The notes under the pieces are model-generated. The model worked only from the letters and a program-made list of their open reading frames with translations, was not told the origin of the DNA and ran no database searches. The position numbers and the translations under genes were made by a program. A DNA stretch of 21,572 nucleotides from HGM10836 sp964430375 (GTDB lineage: Bacteria > Bacillota_I > Bacilli_A > RF39 > UBA660), in the NCBI GenBank assembly GCA_964430375.1, contig CAYSEZ010000009.1:1-21572 (forward strand). Direction: 5' to 3'. Positions 15,063 to 21,572 of the stretch are shown here, piece after piece (the stretch's first letter is position 1; the number at the start of each line of letters is the position of its first letter).

Positions 15063-16637
15063 ATGTTACTTGCTACAAATGTTGTGTTAATTATCATCTC
15101 CGCTTTAGTTGGACTAATTTTAGGTAGTATTATTGGATATTTTTTAAAAACTTATTTAAGAGATAAGAAATTTGATGACAGAAAAGCAGAGGCTGCAAAA
15201 ATTGTAGAAGATGCTAAACGTGAATCTGAAATTATCAAAAAAGAAGCAATCCAAGAAGCAAAAGAAAATGTTTCAGAAATGAAACGTGATGCTGAAAATG
15301 ATATTAAACAAAGAAAAGAAGTTGTTATAGAACTTGAAAGCAAACTAAATGTCAGAGAAGATACTCTAGACAGACGTTCTGTTAATCTTGATAGACGTGA
15401 AGAAATTTTAAATGAAAAGGAATCACGTTTAGATAACAAGAAATTAGAATTAGAACAATTAAATAATAAAGTGGAAGAAGTATTAAAGCAACAAGAAACA
15501 AAGCTTGAAGAAATTTCTAACTTAACTCGTGAAGAAGCTCGTAATGTGATTTTAGATAAGGTTCGTGAAGATGTTAGTCAAGAAATTGCAAGCTATATTA
15601 AAGAAGAAGAAGAAAAAGCAAAACTAGAAGTAAAAAGTAAGGCAAAGGATATTATTTCTTTAGCTATCCAAAAATATGCTAGTGAAACAGTAAATGAAAC
15701 AACAGTTTCAACTGTGTCACTTCCATCTGATGAGATGAAAGGTCGTATTATTGGTCGTGAAGGTAGAAATATTAGAACAATTGAAACTATGACCGGAGCA
15801 GATTTGATTATTGATGATACTCCAGATGCTGTAGTTATTTCAAGCTTTGACCCTATCAGACGTGAAATTGCAAGAAAATCTTTAGAAATACTTGTTAGTG
15901 ATGGTAGAATTCATCCTGCTCGTATTGAAGAGGTTGTTGAAAGATGTCGTGCTGAAATGGAAATGAATATCCGCGAAAAAGGTGAAGAAGCTGTATTTAA
16001 ATCTGGCATTGGTAAAATCCATCCTGATTTAGTTAAATTACTTGGAAGATTACATTATCGTACAAGTTTTGGACAAAATGTATTACAACATTCGCTTGAA
16101 ACTGCGTTTATAGCAGGCAAGTTAGCTGCAGAACTAGGTGAAAATGAAATCATTGCAAGACGTGCTGGATTACTACATGATATTGGTAAGGCTGTTGACC
16201 ATGAAGTTGAAGGTTCACATGTTGAAATTGGTGTTGAAATCGCAAGTAAATATCATGAGAATCCTCAAGTTATTGACGCTATTGCGTCTCACCATGAGGA
16301 TGTAGCACCTAAGAGTGTTATTGCTGTACTTGTAGCAGCTGCGGACGCACTTTCTAGTGCAAGACCTGGTGCAAGATCTGATTCATTAGAAAATTATACT
16401 AAACGTCTTGAAGATTTAGAAGGTATTTCTAATAGTATTAAAGGTGTTCAATCATCTTATGCTATTCAAGCTGGACGTGAAATTCGTGTAATTGTTAATC
16501 CAGATGAAATTGATGATTTACAATCATTTAAGATAGCACACGAGATTAAAGAACAAATTGAAGCAAAGCTTCAATATCCTGGTACTATTAAAGTAACAGT
16601 TATTCGTGAAACTCGTGCTGTTGATGTTGCAAAATAA
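15063..16637 (+). CDS. rny: Ribonuclease Y
   Basis: RNase Y is the membrane-bound endoribonuclease that starts mRNA decay in many Firmicutes. The 524-aa protein has an N-terminal membrane helix (about 5-27), then a long charged coiled coil (about 30-190, with many Glu/Lys heptads). The KH domain (MKGRIIGREGRNIRTIE) follows, then an HD domain with QHSLETAFIAGKLAAELG and LLHDIGKAVDHE (His-Asp metal site). The C-terminal domain ends in KVTVIRETRAVDVAK. Length is like Bacillus Rny (520 aa). The start at 15063 is chosen over ATG 15045 because GGAGGTG (15050-15056) lies 6 nt upstream. ymdB and spoVS follow, the conserved Firmicute order. Confidence 0.96.
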   Translation: MLLATNVVLIIISALVGLILGSIIGYFLKTYLRDKKFDDRKAEAAKIVEDAKRESEIIKKEAIQEAKENVSEMKRDAENDIKQRKEVVIELESKLNVREDTLDRRSVNLDRREEILNEKESRLDNKKLELEQLNNKVEEVLKQQETKLEEISNLTREEARNVILDKVREDVSQEIASYIKEEEEKAKLEVKSKAKDIISLAIQKYASETVNETTVSTVSLPSDEMKGRIIGREGRNIRTIETMTGADLIIDDTPDAVVISSFDPIRREIARKSLEILVSDGRIHPARIEEVVERCRAEMEMNIREKGEEAVFKSGIGKIHPDLVKLLGRLHYRTSFGQNVLQHSLETAFIAGKLAAELGENEIIARRAGLLHDIGKAVDHEVEGSHVEIGVEIASKYHENPQVIDAIASHHEDVAPKSVIAVLVAAADALSSARPGARSDSLENYTKRLEDLEGISNSIKGVQSSYAIQAGREIRVIVNPDEIDDLQSFKIAHEIKEQIEAKLQYPGTIKVTVIRETRAVDVAK

Positions 16638-16644
16638 TTAGATT

Positions 16645-16671
16645 ATACACACTTCGGTGTGTATTTTCTTA
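16645..16671 (+). terminator. UUCG-tetraloop terminator between rny and ymdB
   Basis: ATACACAC (16645-16652) and GTGTGTAT (16657-16664) form a perfect 8-bp stem closed by C(TTCG)G, an extra-stable tetraloop, followed by TTTTCTT (counting the last stem T). It probably attenuates rather than ends transcription, since ymdB follows after 19 nt. Confidence 0.85.
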
Positions 16672-16689
16672 TCTTTAGGAGTGATAGTT

Positions 16690-17448
16690 ATGAACATATT
16701 ATTCATTGGTGATATTTTCGGTGAAGAAGGTATTAAATATCTTGAGGATAATTTAAAGAAAATTAAAGAAGAAAACAAGATTAATCTTGTAATTGCGAAT
16801 GCGGAAAATGCCTCATATGGTAAAGGCCTTCATTTTACTCATTATAAAAGATTAATGAATATGGGCATTAATATGATTACAATGGGGAATCATACATTTT
16901 CAAATGTAGATATTAGAAATTTCATTGATAAATCTAATATTGTAAGACCAGCTAATTTGCCAACTGATTTAGGATACGGATATCGTTTTATAAAATATAA
17001 TGACAAGACTATTTGTGTAGTTAATTTAATGGGAAGAACATTTCAAAATAATGCACTTGATTGTCCATTTAAAACCATGGATAAGATACTTCATAATGTA
17101 AAAGCCGATTATTTTATAGTAGATTTTCATGGCGAGGCTACATCTGAAAAAATAGCCTTTGCACTTGATTTTGATGGTAAAGTAGATGCTGTTTTAGGTA
17201 CGCATACTCATGTTCAAACTGCAGATGAAAGAGTTTTGCCAAATAATACTTTATATATTTCAGATGTTGGAATGACTGGGCCTTTAGATGGTGTTATCGG
17301 TAATATTAAAGAAAAAATTATTTCAAGATTTAGAACTGGAGTTTATGAACCGGCTGGTGTAGCAGATGGACGTTGTCAAATAAACGCTGTTGTGTTAGAA
17401 CTTAATTCTAATAAAAGAAGTATTAGAAGAATTCATTTAGAAAATTAG
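16690..17448 (+). CDS. ymdB: YmdB-type metallophosphoesterase
   Basis: YmdB is a two-metal phosphodiesterase, with cyclic-nucleotide activity shown for the Bacillus protein, where it affects biofilm and motility choice. The 252-aa protein starts MNILFIGDIFGEEG (metal Asp) and carries VIANAENASYGKG, MGNHTFSN, DFHGEATSEK and GTHTHVQTADE, the full ligand set. The start at 16690 is preferred over ATG 16657, since AGGAGTGAT lies 5-7 nt upstream and the upstream codons would lie in the terminator hairpin. It stands between rny and spoVS as in Bacillus. Confidence 0.93.
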   Translation: MNILFIGDIFGEEGIKYLEDNLKKIKEENKINLVIANAENASYGKGLHFTHYKRLMNMGINMITMGNHTFSNVDIRNFIDKSNIVRPANLPTDLGYGYRFIKYNDKTICVVNLMGRTFQNNALDCPFKTMDKILHNVKADYFIVDFHGEATSEKIAFALDFDGKVDAVLGTHTHVQTADERVLPNNTLYISDVGMTGPLDGVIGNIKEKIISRFRTGVYEPAGVADGRCQINAVVLELNSNKRSIRRIHLEN

Positions 17449-17455
17449 TCTATTT

Positions 17456-17495
17456 TAAATCCTTTATTCATATATTTTAGTGAATGGGGGATTTA
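17456..17495 (+). promoter_or_regulatory. Long hairpin burying the spoVS ribosome binding site
   Basis: TAAATCCTTTATTCA (17456-17470) pairs with TGAATGGGGGATTTA (17481-17495) over 15 bp with three G-U pairs and a 10-nt loop. The ribosome binding site GGGGGA (17486-17491) is entirely inside the 3' arm. Opening would be needed for translation of spoVS at 17501. Confidence 0.6.
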
Positions 17496-17500
17496 CATAA

Positions 17501-17761
17501 ATGAATGTAATAAAAGTATCATCAAAATCACATCCTGCATCAGTTGCAGGTGCACTTGCAAATTTATTTAAAACAAGATCTGAAGTAGAAATTCAAGCTA
17601 TTGGTGCAGGTGCACTTAATCAAGCCATAAAAGCTGTGGCTATTGCAAGAGGTTATGTAGCGCCTACTGGTAAAGACCTTAGTTTGGTTCCAGGTTTTGT
17701 TGATGTAATGATTGATAACTGTGAAAAAACAGCTATAAAATTATTTGTTAAGAGTAAGTAA
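17501..17761 (+). CDS. spoVS: Stage V sporulation protein S
   Basis: SpoVS is a small Alba-like nucleic-acid-binding protein. In Bacillus it affects septation and sporulation, but it is also found in bacteria that do not sporulate. The 86-aa product is full length, with the family's KVSSKSHPASVAGALAN start, VEIQAIGAGALNQAIKAVAIARGY and LVPGFVDVMIDN. It follows ymdB in the conserved order. Its site GGGGGA is 9 nt upstream and held in a hairpin. The gene alone does not show that this organism sporulates. Confidence 0.95.
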   Translation: MNVIKVSSKSHPASVAGALANLFKTRSEVEIQAIGAGALNQAIKAVAIARGYVAPTGKDLSLVPGFVDVMIDNCEKTAIKLFVKSK

Positions 17762-17762
17762 G

Positions 17763-17784
17763 AAACGGTTTGTGCCGTTTTTTA
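17763..17784 (+). terminator. Intrinsic terminator after spoVS
   Basis: AAACGG (17763-17768) and CCGTTT (17775-17780) form the stem around TTTGTG, followed by TTT and further T-rich sequence. Confidence 0.85.
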
Positions 17785-17829
17785 TTTGTACCGACGTTAG
17801 TTATGACAAACTTTTTTTTATTAAATCTA

Positions 17830-17857
17830 TTGACATTAAATGGAAAAAGTTTATAAT
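17830..17857 (+). promoter_or_regulatory. feo operon promoter
   Basis: TTGACA (17830-17835) and TATAAT (17852-17857) are 16 nt apart. An inverted repeat AAACTTTTT/AAAAAGTTT (17808-17816 and 17844-17852) brackets the -35. The start is expected near 17864, next to the AAGTTAG repeat. Confidence 0.8.
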
Positions 17858-17866
17858 ATTATTGTC

Positions 17867-17886
17867 AAGTTAGCAAAAACTAACTT
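17867..17886. promoter_or_regulatory. Candidate iron-regulator operator (AAGTTAG-N6-CTAACTT)
   Basis: A perfect inverted repeat with 7-bp arms lies at the predicted transcription start of the feo operon. The GTTAG/CTAAC halves resemble DtxR/IdeR-family half-sites, though spaced 6 nt apart rather than 1. In RNA the same bases form a small 5' hairpin. Its position fits repression of iron uptake when iron is plentiful. Confidence 0.5.
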
Positions 17887-17917
17887 TTAGTAATTATTCT
17901 AATAAAGGAGGTATACT

Positions 17918-18130
17918 ATGCCACTTATAATTGCACCTGAAAATCAAGAATTAAAAATTGTTAAAATTCTTGCGGATGAAAAAACAAAAAAACATTTAGA
18001 ATCACTTGGAATTACAATAAATTCAATTATTACTGTTTTAAATCAAAGTGGTGGTAATGTCATTTGTAAAGTTTGTGAAGGTCGACTTGCTTTAGATAGA
18101 AACATTGCGACTAAGATAGTTGTTGCTTAA
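17918..18130 (+). CDS. feoA: FeoA domain protein (first copy)
   Basis: FeoA proteins are small SH3-like cytoplasmic partners of the FeoB iron channel. This 70-aa copy has the beta-barrel pattern, with HLESLGITINSIITVLNQSGG in place of LxxMGIxPGxxIxVL, and ends in the LALDRNIATKIVV strand. The N-terminal PLIIAPENQELKIVKI also fits. AAAGGAGG (17904-17911) 6 nt upstream is an ideal ribosome binding site. It differs clearly from the second copy 12 nt downstream, so the two may form a heteromer. Confidence 0.88.
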   Translation: MPLIIAPENQELKIVKILADEKTKKHLESLGITINSIITVLNQSGGNVICKVCEGRLALDRNIATKIVVA

Positions 18131-18142
18131 AAGGAGAATGTT

Positions 18143-18382
18143 ATGAAAAGATTAGATGAACTTGTAATTGGCGATAAAGCCATTATTTCTACTGTACTTG
18201 GAGAAGGTAGAATAAGAAGAAGACTATTTGATATGGGAGTTACTCCTGGAGCTGAAGTATTACTTAGAAAGAAAGCTCCACTTGGAGATCCCATTGAAGT
18301 TACAATAAGAGGCTATGAATTAACTTTAAGAAAGAATGAAGCTAATCTTGTTGTATGTGAAATGGTAGGTGAAAGTAAATAA
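18143..18382 (+). CDS. feoA: FeoA domain protein (second copy)
   Basis: This 79-aa FeoA is nearer the consensus, with MKRLDELVIGDKAII, RRRLFDMGVTPGAEVLLRKKAPLGDPIEVTIRGYELTLRK in pieces matching RLLDMGLTPGTEV and LGDPIEIxVRGYxLSLRK, then a short tail. AAGGAG lies upstream. Its stop overlaps the feoB start by one base (TAATG), tying the two in translation. It is the likelier direct partner of the FeoB G domain. Confidence 0.93.
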   Translation: MKRLDELVIGDKAIISTVLGEGRIRRRLFDMGVTPGAEVLLRKKAPLGDPIEVTIRGYELTLRKNEANLVVCEMVGESK

Positions 18383-20703
18383 TGAGAACAATTGCACTGG
18401 CAGGAAATCCTAACTGTGGTAAAACCACATTATTTAATGCACTAACTGGTTCAACAGCTCATGTTGGAAACTGGCCTGGTGTTACTGTTGATAAAAAAGA
18501 AGGTGTTTATAAGAAATGTAAAGAACCATTATCTATAATAGATTTACCTGGTATTTATTCTTTATCTCCTTATACTCCAGAAGAAGTTATTTCAAGAAAC
18601 TTTATTCTAGAAGAAAAACCTTCTTGTGTTATTAATGTTGTAGATTCAACAAATCTTGAAAGAAATTTATATTTAACAACTCAATTACTTGAAATTGATG
18701 TGCCAGTTGTTATAGCACTTAATATGATTGATATTGTTAAAAAGAATGGAGATGAAATTAATCCTCAGCTTCTTGAAAAAGAAATGGGGGTACCTGTTGT
18801 ATGTATTTCAGCTCAAACTGAAGAAAACCTAGATGTATTGATGAATAAAGTATATAATGAATCTTTAAAATCTCGTCAAGGCTCAACTGTTTTAGAAAAT
18901 GGTGTTTTATCTCATTTAATCAAAGATGTTAAAACCGCTTTTTCAGGTCTTGATGTTGAAAATCCATTATTTCACGCAGTTAAATTAATTGAAAATGATG
19001 AACTTGAAGTTGCGGCTCATCCTCAACTTGTAAATATAGTAGAAGAATTTAAAGAATCCTTTAATGATGAAATATTTGGAAGTGATTTAGAAGCGGTTGT
19101 GGCTGATTCTAGATACAAATATATTTCAAAAAATTATTCTAAAGTTAAAAAACATAATGAAAATAAAGAATTGCTTACAAAATCTGATAAAGTAGATAAA
19201 GTGCTTACAAATAAATGGGCATCTATTCCTATTTTCTTATGTATCCTATTTTTAATATTCCATTTAACTTTCTCAGAAAACTTATTTTGGTTAGGATCAA
19301 TCTTCTCAAAATTTGGTGAGTGGTGTGGTGAAGAAGGCTCTGCTTTAAAGTCTATCTTCTTTAGTGGTGATGGATTATGTTCACCTGGTGTTATCTTATT
19401 TAATTTAGTAGATTTCTTAACTTCTTCTTTAGGAGATATTATAGCGGGATGGCTTGAAAGTACACCTAACTGGGTACAAGGATTTATTAATGATGGTGTA
19501 GTAGCTGGTGTATTTGCAGTACTTTCATTTGTACCTCAAATTTTACTATTATTCCTATTCTTCTCTATTTTAGAAGACTCAGGATATATGGCAAGAGTCG
19601 CATTTATATTAGATAGAATATTCCGTCGTTTTGGACTTTCAGGACGTGCATTTATGCCAATGATTATGGGATTTGGATGTTCTGTACCAGCTATGATTAA
19701 TACAAGAACACTTGCAGATGAAAAAGAAAGAACTGCAACTATTAGAGTTATTCCATTCTTCAGTTGTGGTGCTAAACTTCCTATTTTAACTGCAATTGCA
19801 GGTGGTATTGTACAAGCTTTAGGTATTGGTAATGCAGATGTTATAACTTATTCAATGTATCTTATTGGTATATCAGTAGCGATAATTTCTGTAATTTTAA
19901 TGCGTAATACTACAATGCGTGGAGAGGCAGCACCATTTATTATGGAATTACCTTCATATCATACACCTAAGTTTAAAGCTTTAATGTTCCATTTATGGGA
20001 TAAACTTAAACATTATATTCATAAAGCGTTCACAATTATTTTAGTATCTACTATTGTAATTTGGTTTGTATCTTCATTCAAATGGGATTGGACAATGGTT
20101 AGTGAAATTGTAAATGAAGAAGGCGAATTTGTTTGTTATAATATTAATGAGTCTATACTAGCTTCAATTGGCCAATTAGTACAACCTATATTTACTCCAC
20201 TTGGATTTGGTTCTCAACTTGAAACTTATGGTTGGGTATTTGCAGTAGCGGCTGTAACAGGTTTAATTGCAAAAGAAAATGTTATTGCGACATTTGGTGT
20301 ACTTGCGGCTGGTATAACAGTAGCACTTAATGCAAATGGTAATATTGTAGGTAGTGCAATTATTGATATGTTAGAAGATGAAGAAGGTATAAGTGCAACA
20401 GTACAAATGATTAATTCAACAGGTATTACATTTGCTGGACTTATTTCATTCATAGTATTTAATATGACTACTATTCCTTGTTTTGCAGCAGTAGCTACAG
20501 CTAAAGCTGAACTTCCTCCTAAGAAATTATATCTTACTATTATTTTCTGGTTAGCAGCATCATATATTAGTGCATGTGTAGTATATTTAGTTCTTTCTTG
20601 GTGGTGGACATTATTTATTGTGCTTGTACTTGCAGTAGGTGTTGGTTTTGGTATTCATTATATTAACAAATACAATGATACTAGAAAGGTAGCTAATATT
20701 TAA
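18382..20703 (+). CDS. feoB: Ferrous iron transport protein B
   Basis: FeoB carries Fe2+ across the inner membrane. The 773-aa protein has an N-terminal G domain: GNPNCGKT (8-15, G1), the G2 Thr in GNWPGVTVDKKEG, DLPGIYSL (G3), NMID (G4) and SAQ (G5). A helical GDI-like linker follows (about 165-270), then the membrane domain with two inverted gate repeats. These are GYMARVAFILDR with MGFGCSVPAMINTRT, and PFFSCGAKLPI, whose Cys residues are typical of the pore. TGLIAKENVIATFG is a further conserved segment. The length is normal, though the second periplasmic loop (FVCYNINES region) is short. It is part of feoA-feoA-feoB and a small Cys-rich protein. Confidence 0.97.
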   Translation: MRTIALAGNPNCGKTTLFNALTGSTAHVGNWPGVTVDKKEGVYKKCKEPLSIIDLPGIYSLSPYTPEEVISRNFILEEKPSCVINVVDSTNLERNLYLTTQLLEIDVPVVIALNMIDIVKKNGDEINPQLLEKEMGVPVVCISAQTEENLDVLMNKVYNESLKSRQGSTVLENGVLSHLIKDVKTAFSGLDVENPLFHAVKLIENDELEVAAHPQLVNIVEEFKESFNDEIFGSDLEAVVADSRYKYISKNYSKVKKHNENKELLTKSDKVDKVLTNKWASIPIFLCILFLIFHLTFSENLFWLGSIFSKFGEWCGEEGSALKSIFFSGDGLCSPGVILFNLVDFLTSSLGDIIAGWLESTPNWVQGFINDGVVAGVFAVLSFVPQILLLFLFFSILEDSGYMARVAFILDRIFRRFGLSGRAFMPMIMGFGCSVPAMINTRTLADEKERTATIRVIPFFSCGAKLPILTAIAGGIVQALGIGNADVITYSMYLIGISVAIISVILMRNTTMRGEAAPFIMELPSYHTPKFKALMFHLWDKLKHYIHKAFTIILVSTIVIWFVSSFKWDWTMVSEIVNEEGEFVCYNINESILASIGQLVQPIFTPLGFGSQLETYGWVFAVAAVTGLIAKENVIATFGVLAAGITVALNANGNIVGSAIIDMLEDEEGISATVQMINSTGITFAGLISFIVFNMTTIPCFAAVATAKAELPPKKLYLTIIFWLAASYISACVVYLVLSWWWTLFIVLVLAVGVGFGIHYINKYNDTRKVANI

Positions 20704-20882
20704 TGACATTAATTGAGATTATCGTAATTATTTGTATTATATTAATATTTATTGCGGTAATTGGCTCATATATCTATAAGAGATTACATCATATGCCTAC
20801 TGGTGAATGTGCATGTTGTAAGAAAAAGATGCAAAGAGCAATGAAACAAATGAAAAAAGATCATGAAAAGGGCAAGTTCTAA
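20703..20882 (+). CDS. FeoB-associated Cys-rich membrane protein
   Basis: This 59-aa gene begins in the last base of the feoB stop (TAATG). One hydrophobic segment (about 3-24, rich in Ile) is followed by a short tail with a CxCC motif (GECACCK, Cys36, 38, 39) and a very basic end (KKKMQRAMKQMKK). This is the layout of the FeoB-associated Cys-rich proteins found after feoB in Firmicutes; the Cys cluster may handle iron at the inner face of FeoB. The final codons fall in the operon terminator. Confidence 0.85.
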   Translation: MTLIEIIVIICIILIFIAVIGSYIYKRLHHMPTGECACCKKKMQRAMKQMKKDHEKGKF

Positions 20883-20897
20883 AAAACTTGCTCTTTT
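20867..20897 (+). terminator. feo operon terminator
   Basis: AAAGGGCAAGTT (20867-20878) pairs with AACTTGCTCTTT (20885-20896, one G-U), ending in T4. The 5' arm is the coding end of the preceding small gene. Confidence 0.85.
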
Positions 20898-20919
20898 GTT
20901 AATTTTTTAAAAAAAATTG

Positions 20920-20947
20920 TTGACATTACATTTTAAAATGGTATAAT
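20920..20947 (+). promoter_or_regulatory. tRNA-Gly promoter
   Basis: TTGACA (20920-20925) and TATAAT (20942-20947) are both perfect hexamers, 16 nt apart and 18 nt before the tRNA. Confidence 0.85.
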
Positions 20948-20965
20948 TAAAATATCTTAAGAAAT

Positions 20966-21040
20966 GCAGGTATAGTATAACGGTTATTACTTCACATTGC
21001 CAATGTGACTATGCCGGTTCGATTCCGGCTACTTGCTCCA
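20966..21040 (+). tRNA. tRNA-Gly (anticodon GCC)
   Basis: The 75-nt gene folds as a cloverleaf. The acceptor GCAGGTA pairs with TACTTGC (one G-U), followed by discriminator T and an encoded CCA. The anticodon stem TCACA/TGTGA holds the loop TTGCCAA (anticodon GCC), and the T arm is GCCGG-TTCGATT-CCGGC. The D stem is short, three good pairs (GTA/TAC). It reads the GGC/GGU codons. It stands alone, with its own promoter and terminator. Confidence 0.95.
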
Positions 21041-21055
21041 ATATAAAGTAGATTA

Positions 21056-21088
21056 GTCTTGATACAATAATGTATTGAGATTTTTTTT
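21056..21088 (+). terminator. Terminator after tRNA-Gly
   Basis: GTCTTGATACA (21056-21066) pairs with TGTATTGAGAT (21071-21081, three G-U pairs) around ATAA, followed by T7. Confidence 0.8.
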
Positions 21089-21090
21089 AT

Positions 21091-21192
21091 AACTTCTTTT
21101 GTAGTTTAAAGATTAAGATAAGCATATCTTAAGTAAATTTCCATCAGGTTTTATGGTCTGGTGGATTTTTAGTTATACCTAAAAGAGAAGTT
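21091..21192 (+). other. Structured three-way-junction element or small inverted-repeat element
   Basis: AACTTCTTTT (21091-21100) can pair with AAAAGAGAAGTT (21181-21192, 2-nt bulge) as a closing stem. Inside are the perfect hairpin TTAAGATA-AGCA-TATCTTAA (21113-21132) and TCCATCAG/CTGGTGGA (21140-21147 and 21158-21165). The whole could be a structured RNA leader, or a MITE-like inverted-repeat element. Its 3' arm contains the purine-rich stretch that would serve as the ribosome binding site of the next ORF. No promoter or known riboswitch core was recognised. Confidence 0.4.
21140..21170 (+). terminator. Terminator-like hairpin upstream of the small ORF
   Basis: TCCATCAG and CTGGTGGA (one G-U) form an 8-bp stem around a 10-nt loop, followed by T5. 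It is separate from the tRNA terminator, so it ends or attenuates another transcript. Confidence 0.65.
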
Positions 21193-21197
21193 CCTTA

Positions 21198-21441
21198 ATG
21201 AAAAAAAAGTATTTGTGAATATTATGAGACTAATGGTAATGTATTTGAAGAAGAAGTAAGTAATAGTAATGATATTAAAAATGACAATAATTTAAATAAT
21301 AATAGTAATAATAATGATATTAAAAAAGGTAATCGTTTTAGGGGCCTTAATATTTTACCATGTTTTGGATTTCCTAAAACTAATAGAAATAATAAGAGAC
21401 AAATTTATCCACATTTTGTTAATAAGAAGAATAATGAGTAA
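21198..21441 (+). pseudogene. Small Asn-rich ORF out of frame by an A8 run
   Basis: ATG (21198) followed by A8 (21201-21208) gives a 6-codon frame ending at TGA. The neighbouring frame is open for 77 codons from 21208 to TAA 21439-21441 and contains no ATG, GTG or TTG. With seven A instead of eight the two join into an 80-aa protein: MKKSICEYYETNGNVFEEE, an Asn/Ser/Asp-rich middle, RGLNILPCFGFPKTN and a basic end. A perfect terminator follows 21 nt later, so the unit looks complete. It may be a pseudogene, a phase-variable gene, or one that relies on polymerase slippage at A8. I do not recognise the protein family. Confidence 0.45.
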
Positions 21442-21462
21442 TTAAATAATATATAATTTATG

Positions 21463-21493
21463 ATTATTGTAGGCATCTACAATAATTTTTTTT
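21463..21493 (+). terminator. Terminator after the small ORF
   Basis: ATTATTGTAG (21463-21472) and CTACAATAAT (21477-21486) form a perfect 10-bp stem around GCAT, followed by T7. The 79 nt beyond it to the window end hold no gene that I can see, only AT-rich sequence with an imperfect TGGCG(A)TTTT repeat. Confidence 0.88.
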
Positions 21494-21572
21494 ATTCGTT
21501 TTTATTATATTTTTTGTAATTGGCGATTTTTGTAAAACTATAAAAATCTATAAATTTTATATGGCGTTTTAG

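Noticed and set aside
17850..17866. A Fur-box-like ATAATATTAT palindrome over the feo -10.
   Set aside because: Most of the match is the TATAAT promoter element itself; the fit to the 7-1-7 Fur pattern is poor.
1..21572. UGA read as Trp, as in Mycoplasma.
   Set aside because: Several genes end in TGA at the expected family C-terminus, and Trp is encoded by TGG in nth and feoB.
1..21572. CRISPR array, prophage or complete transposon.
   Set aside because: No regularly spaced repeats, no integrase or transposase frame, and no phage genes were seen; only IS-like bases at the left edge.
21494..21572. Right end of the window as another IS end (imperfect TGGCG(A)TTTT repeat, TATAAAA/TTTTATA).
   Set aside because: The repeats are short and AT-rich and match no element that I can name.

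Overview
The window is about 21.6 kb of very AT-rich DNA carrying dense, mostly co-oriented bacterial genes. Neighbouring genes often overlap by 1-29 nt. UGA is used as a stop (for example at 5787-5789 and 10796-10798) and Trp is TGG, so the standard bacterial code applies. The gene pairs plsX-rnc, dnaD-nth, comEA-comEC and rny-ymdB-spoVS point to a Firmicute-type chromosome. The low GC and missing neighbours, such as no fab genes between plsX and rnc, suggest a reduced, host-associated Bacilli lineage of the Erysipelotrichia/RF39/Tenericutes kind. That placement is inference; no 16S gene is present.

Layout. 1-952: the 3' part of a RecG-like gene in the usual place upstream of plsX, with every helicase motif eroded, starting beside IS-like repeats. 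1022-6490: a long housekeeping run of plsX, rnc, dapB (apparently AUU-initiated), dnaD, nth, an M20 amidohydrolase and an RluF-type pseudouridine synthase. 6495-9294: the DNA-uptake pair comEA-comEC, behind phased A-tracts and a hairpin that buries the comEA ribosome binding site. 9333-9635: a 100-aa P-loop protein. 9695-12991: a phospholipid module of an MprF/YbhN-type flippase-like protein, PssA, Psd and a PAP2 phosphatase, which would give phosphatidylethanolamine. 13004-13156: a promoter, a structured short RNA and a terminator that match no RNA family I know, followed by holA. 14160-14861 (minus strand): an orphan membrane-anchored protein. 14955-17784: rny, ymdB and spoVS. 17830-20897: a ferrous-iron operon (feoA, feoA, feoB and a 59-aa FeoB-associated protein) with an inverted-repeat operator candidate. 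20920-21088: a stand-alone tRNA-Gly(GCC). 21091-21493: a structured element and a small Asn-rich ORF put out of frame by an A8 run.

The most interesting signals are the RecG homologue whose catalytic motifs have all gone while its reading frame stayed open, the unassigned RNA before holA, the A8-dependent small ORF, and a recurring pattern of ribosome binding sites placed in or beside perfect hairpins (comEA, the P-loop gene, spoVS, the A8 ORF). All of these are read from sequence alone; no database search or folding program was run.
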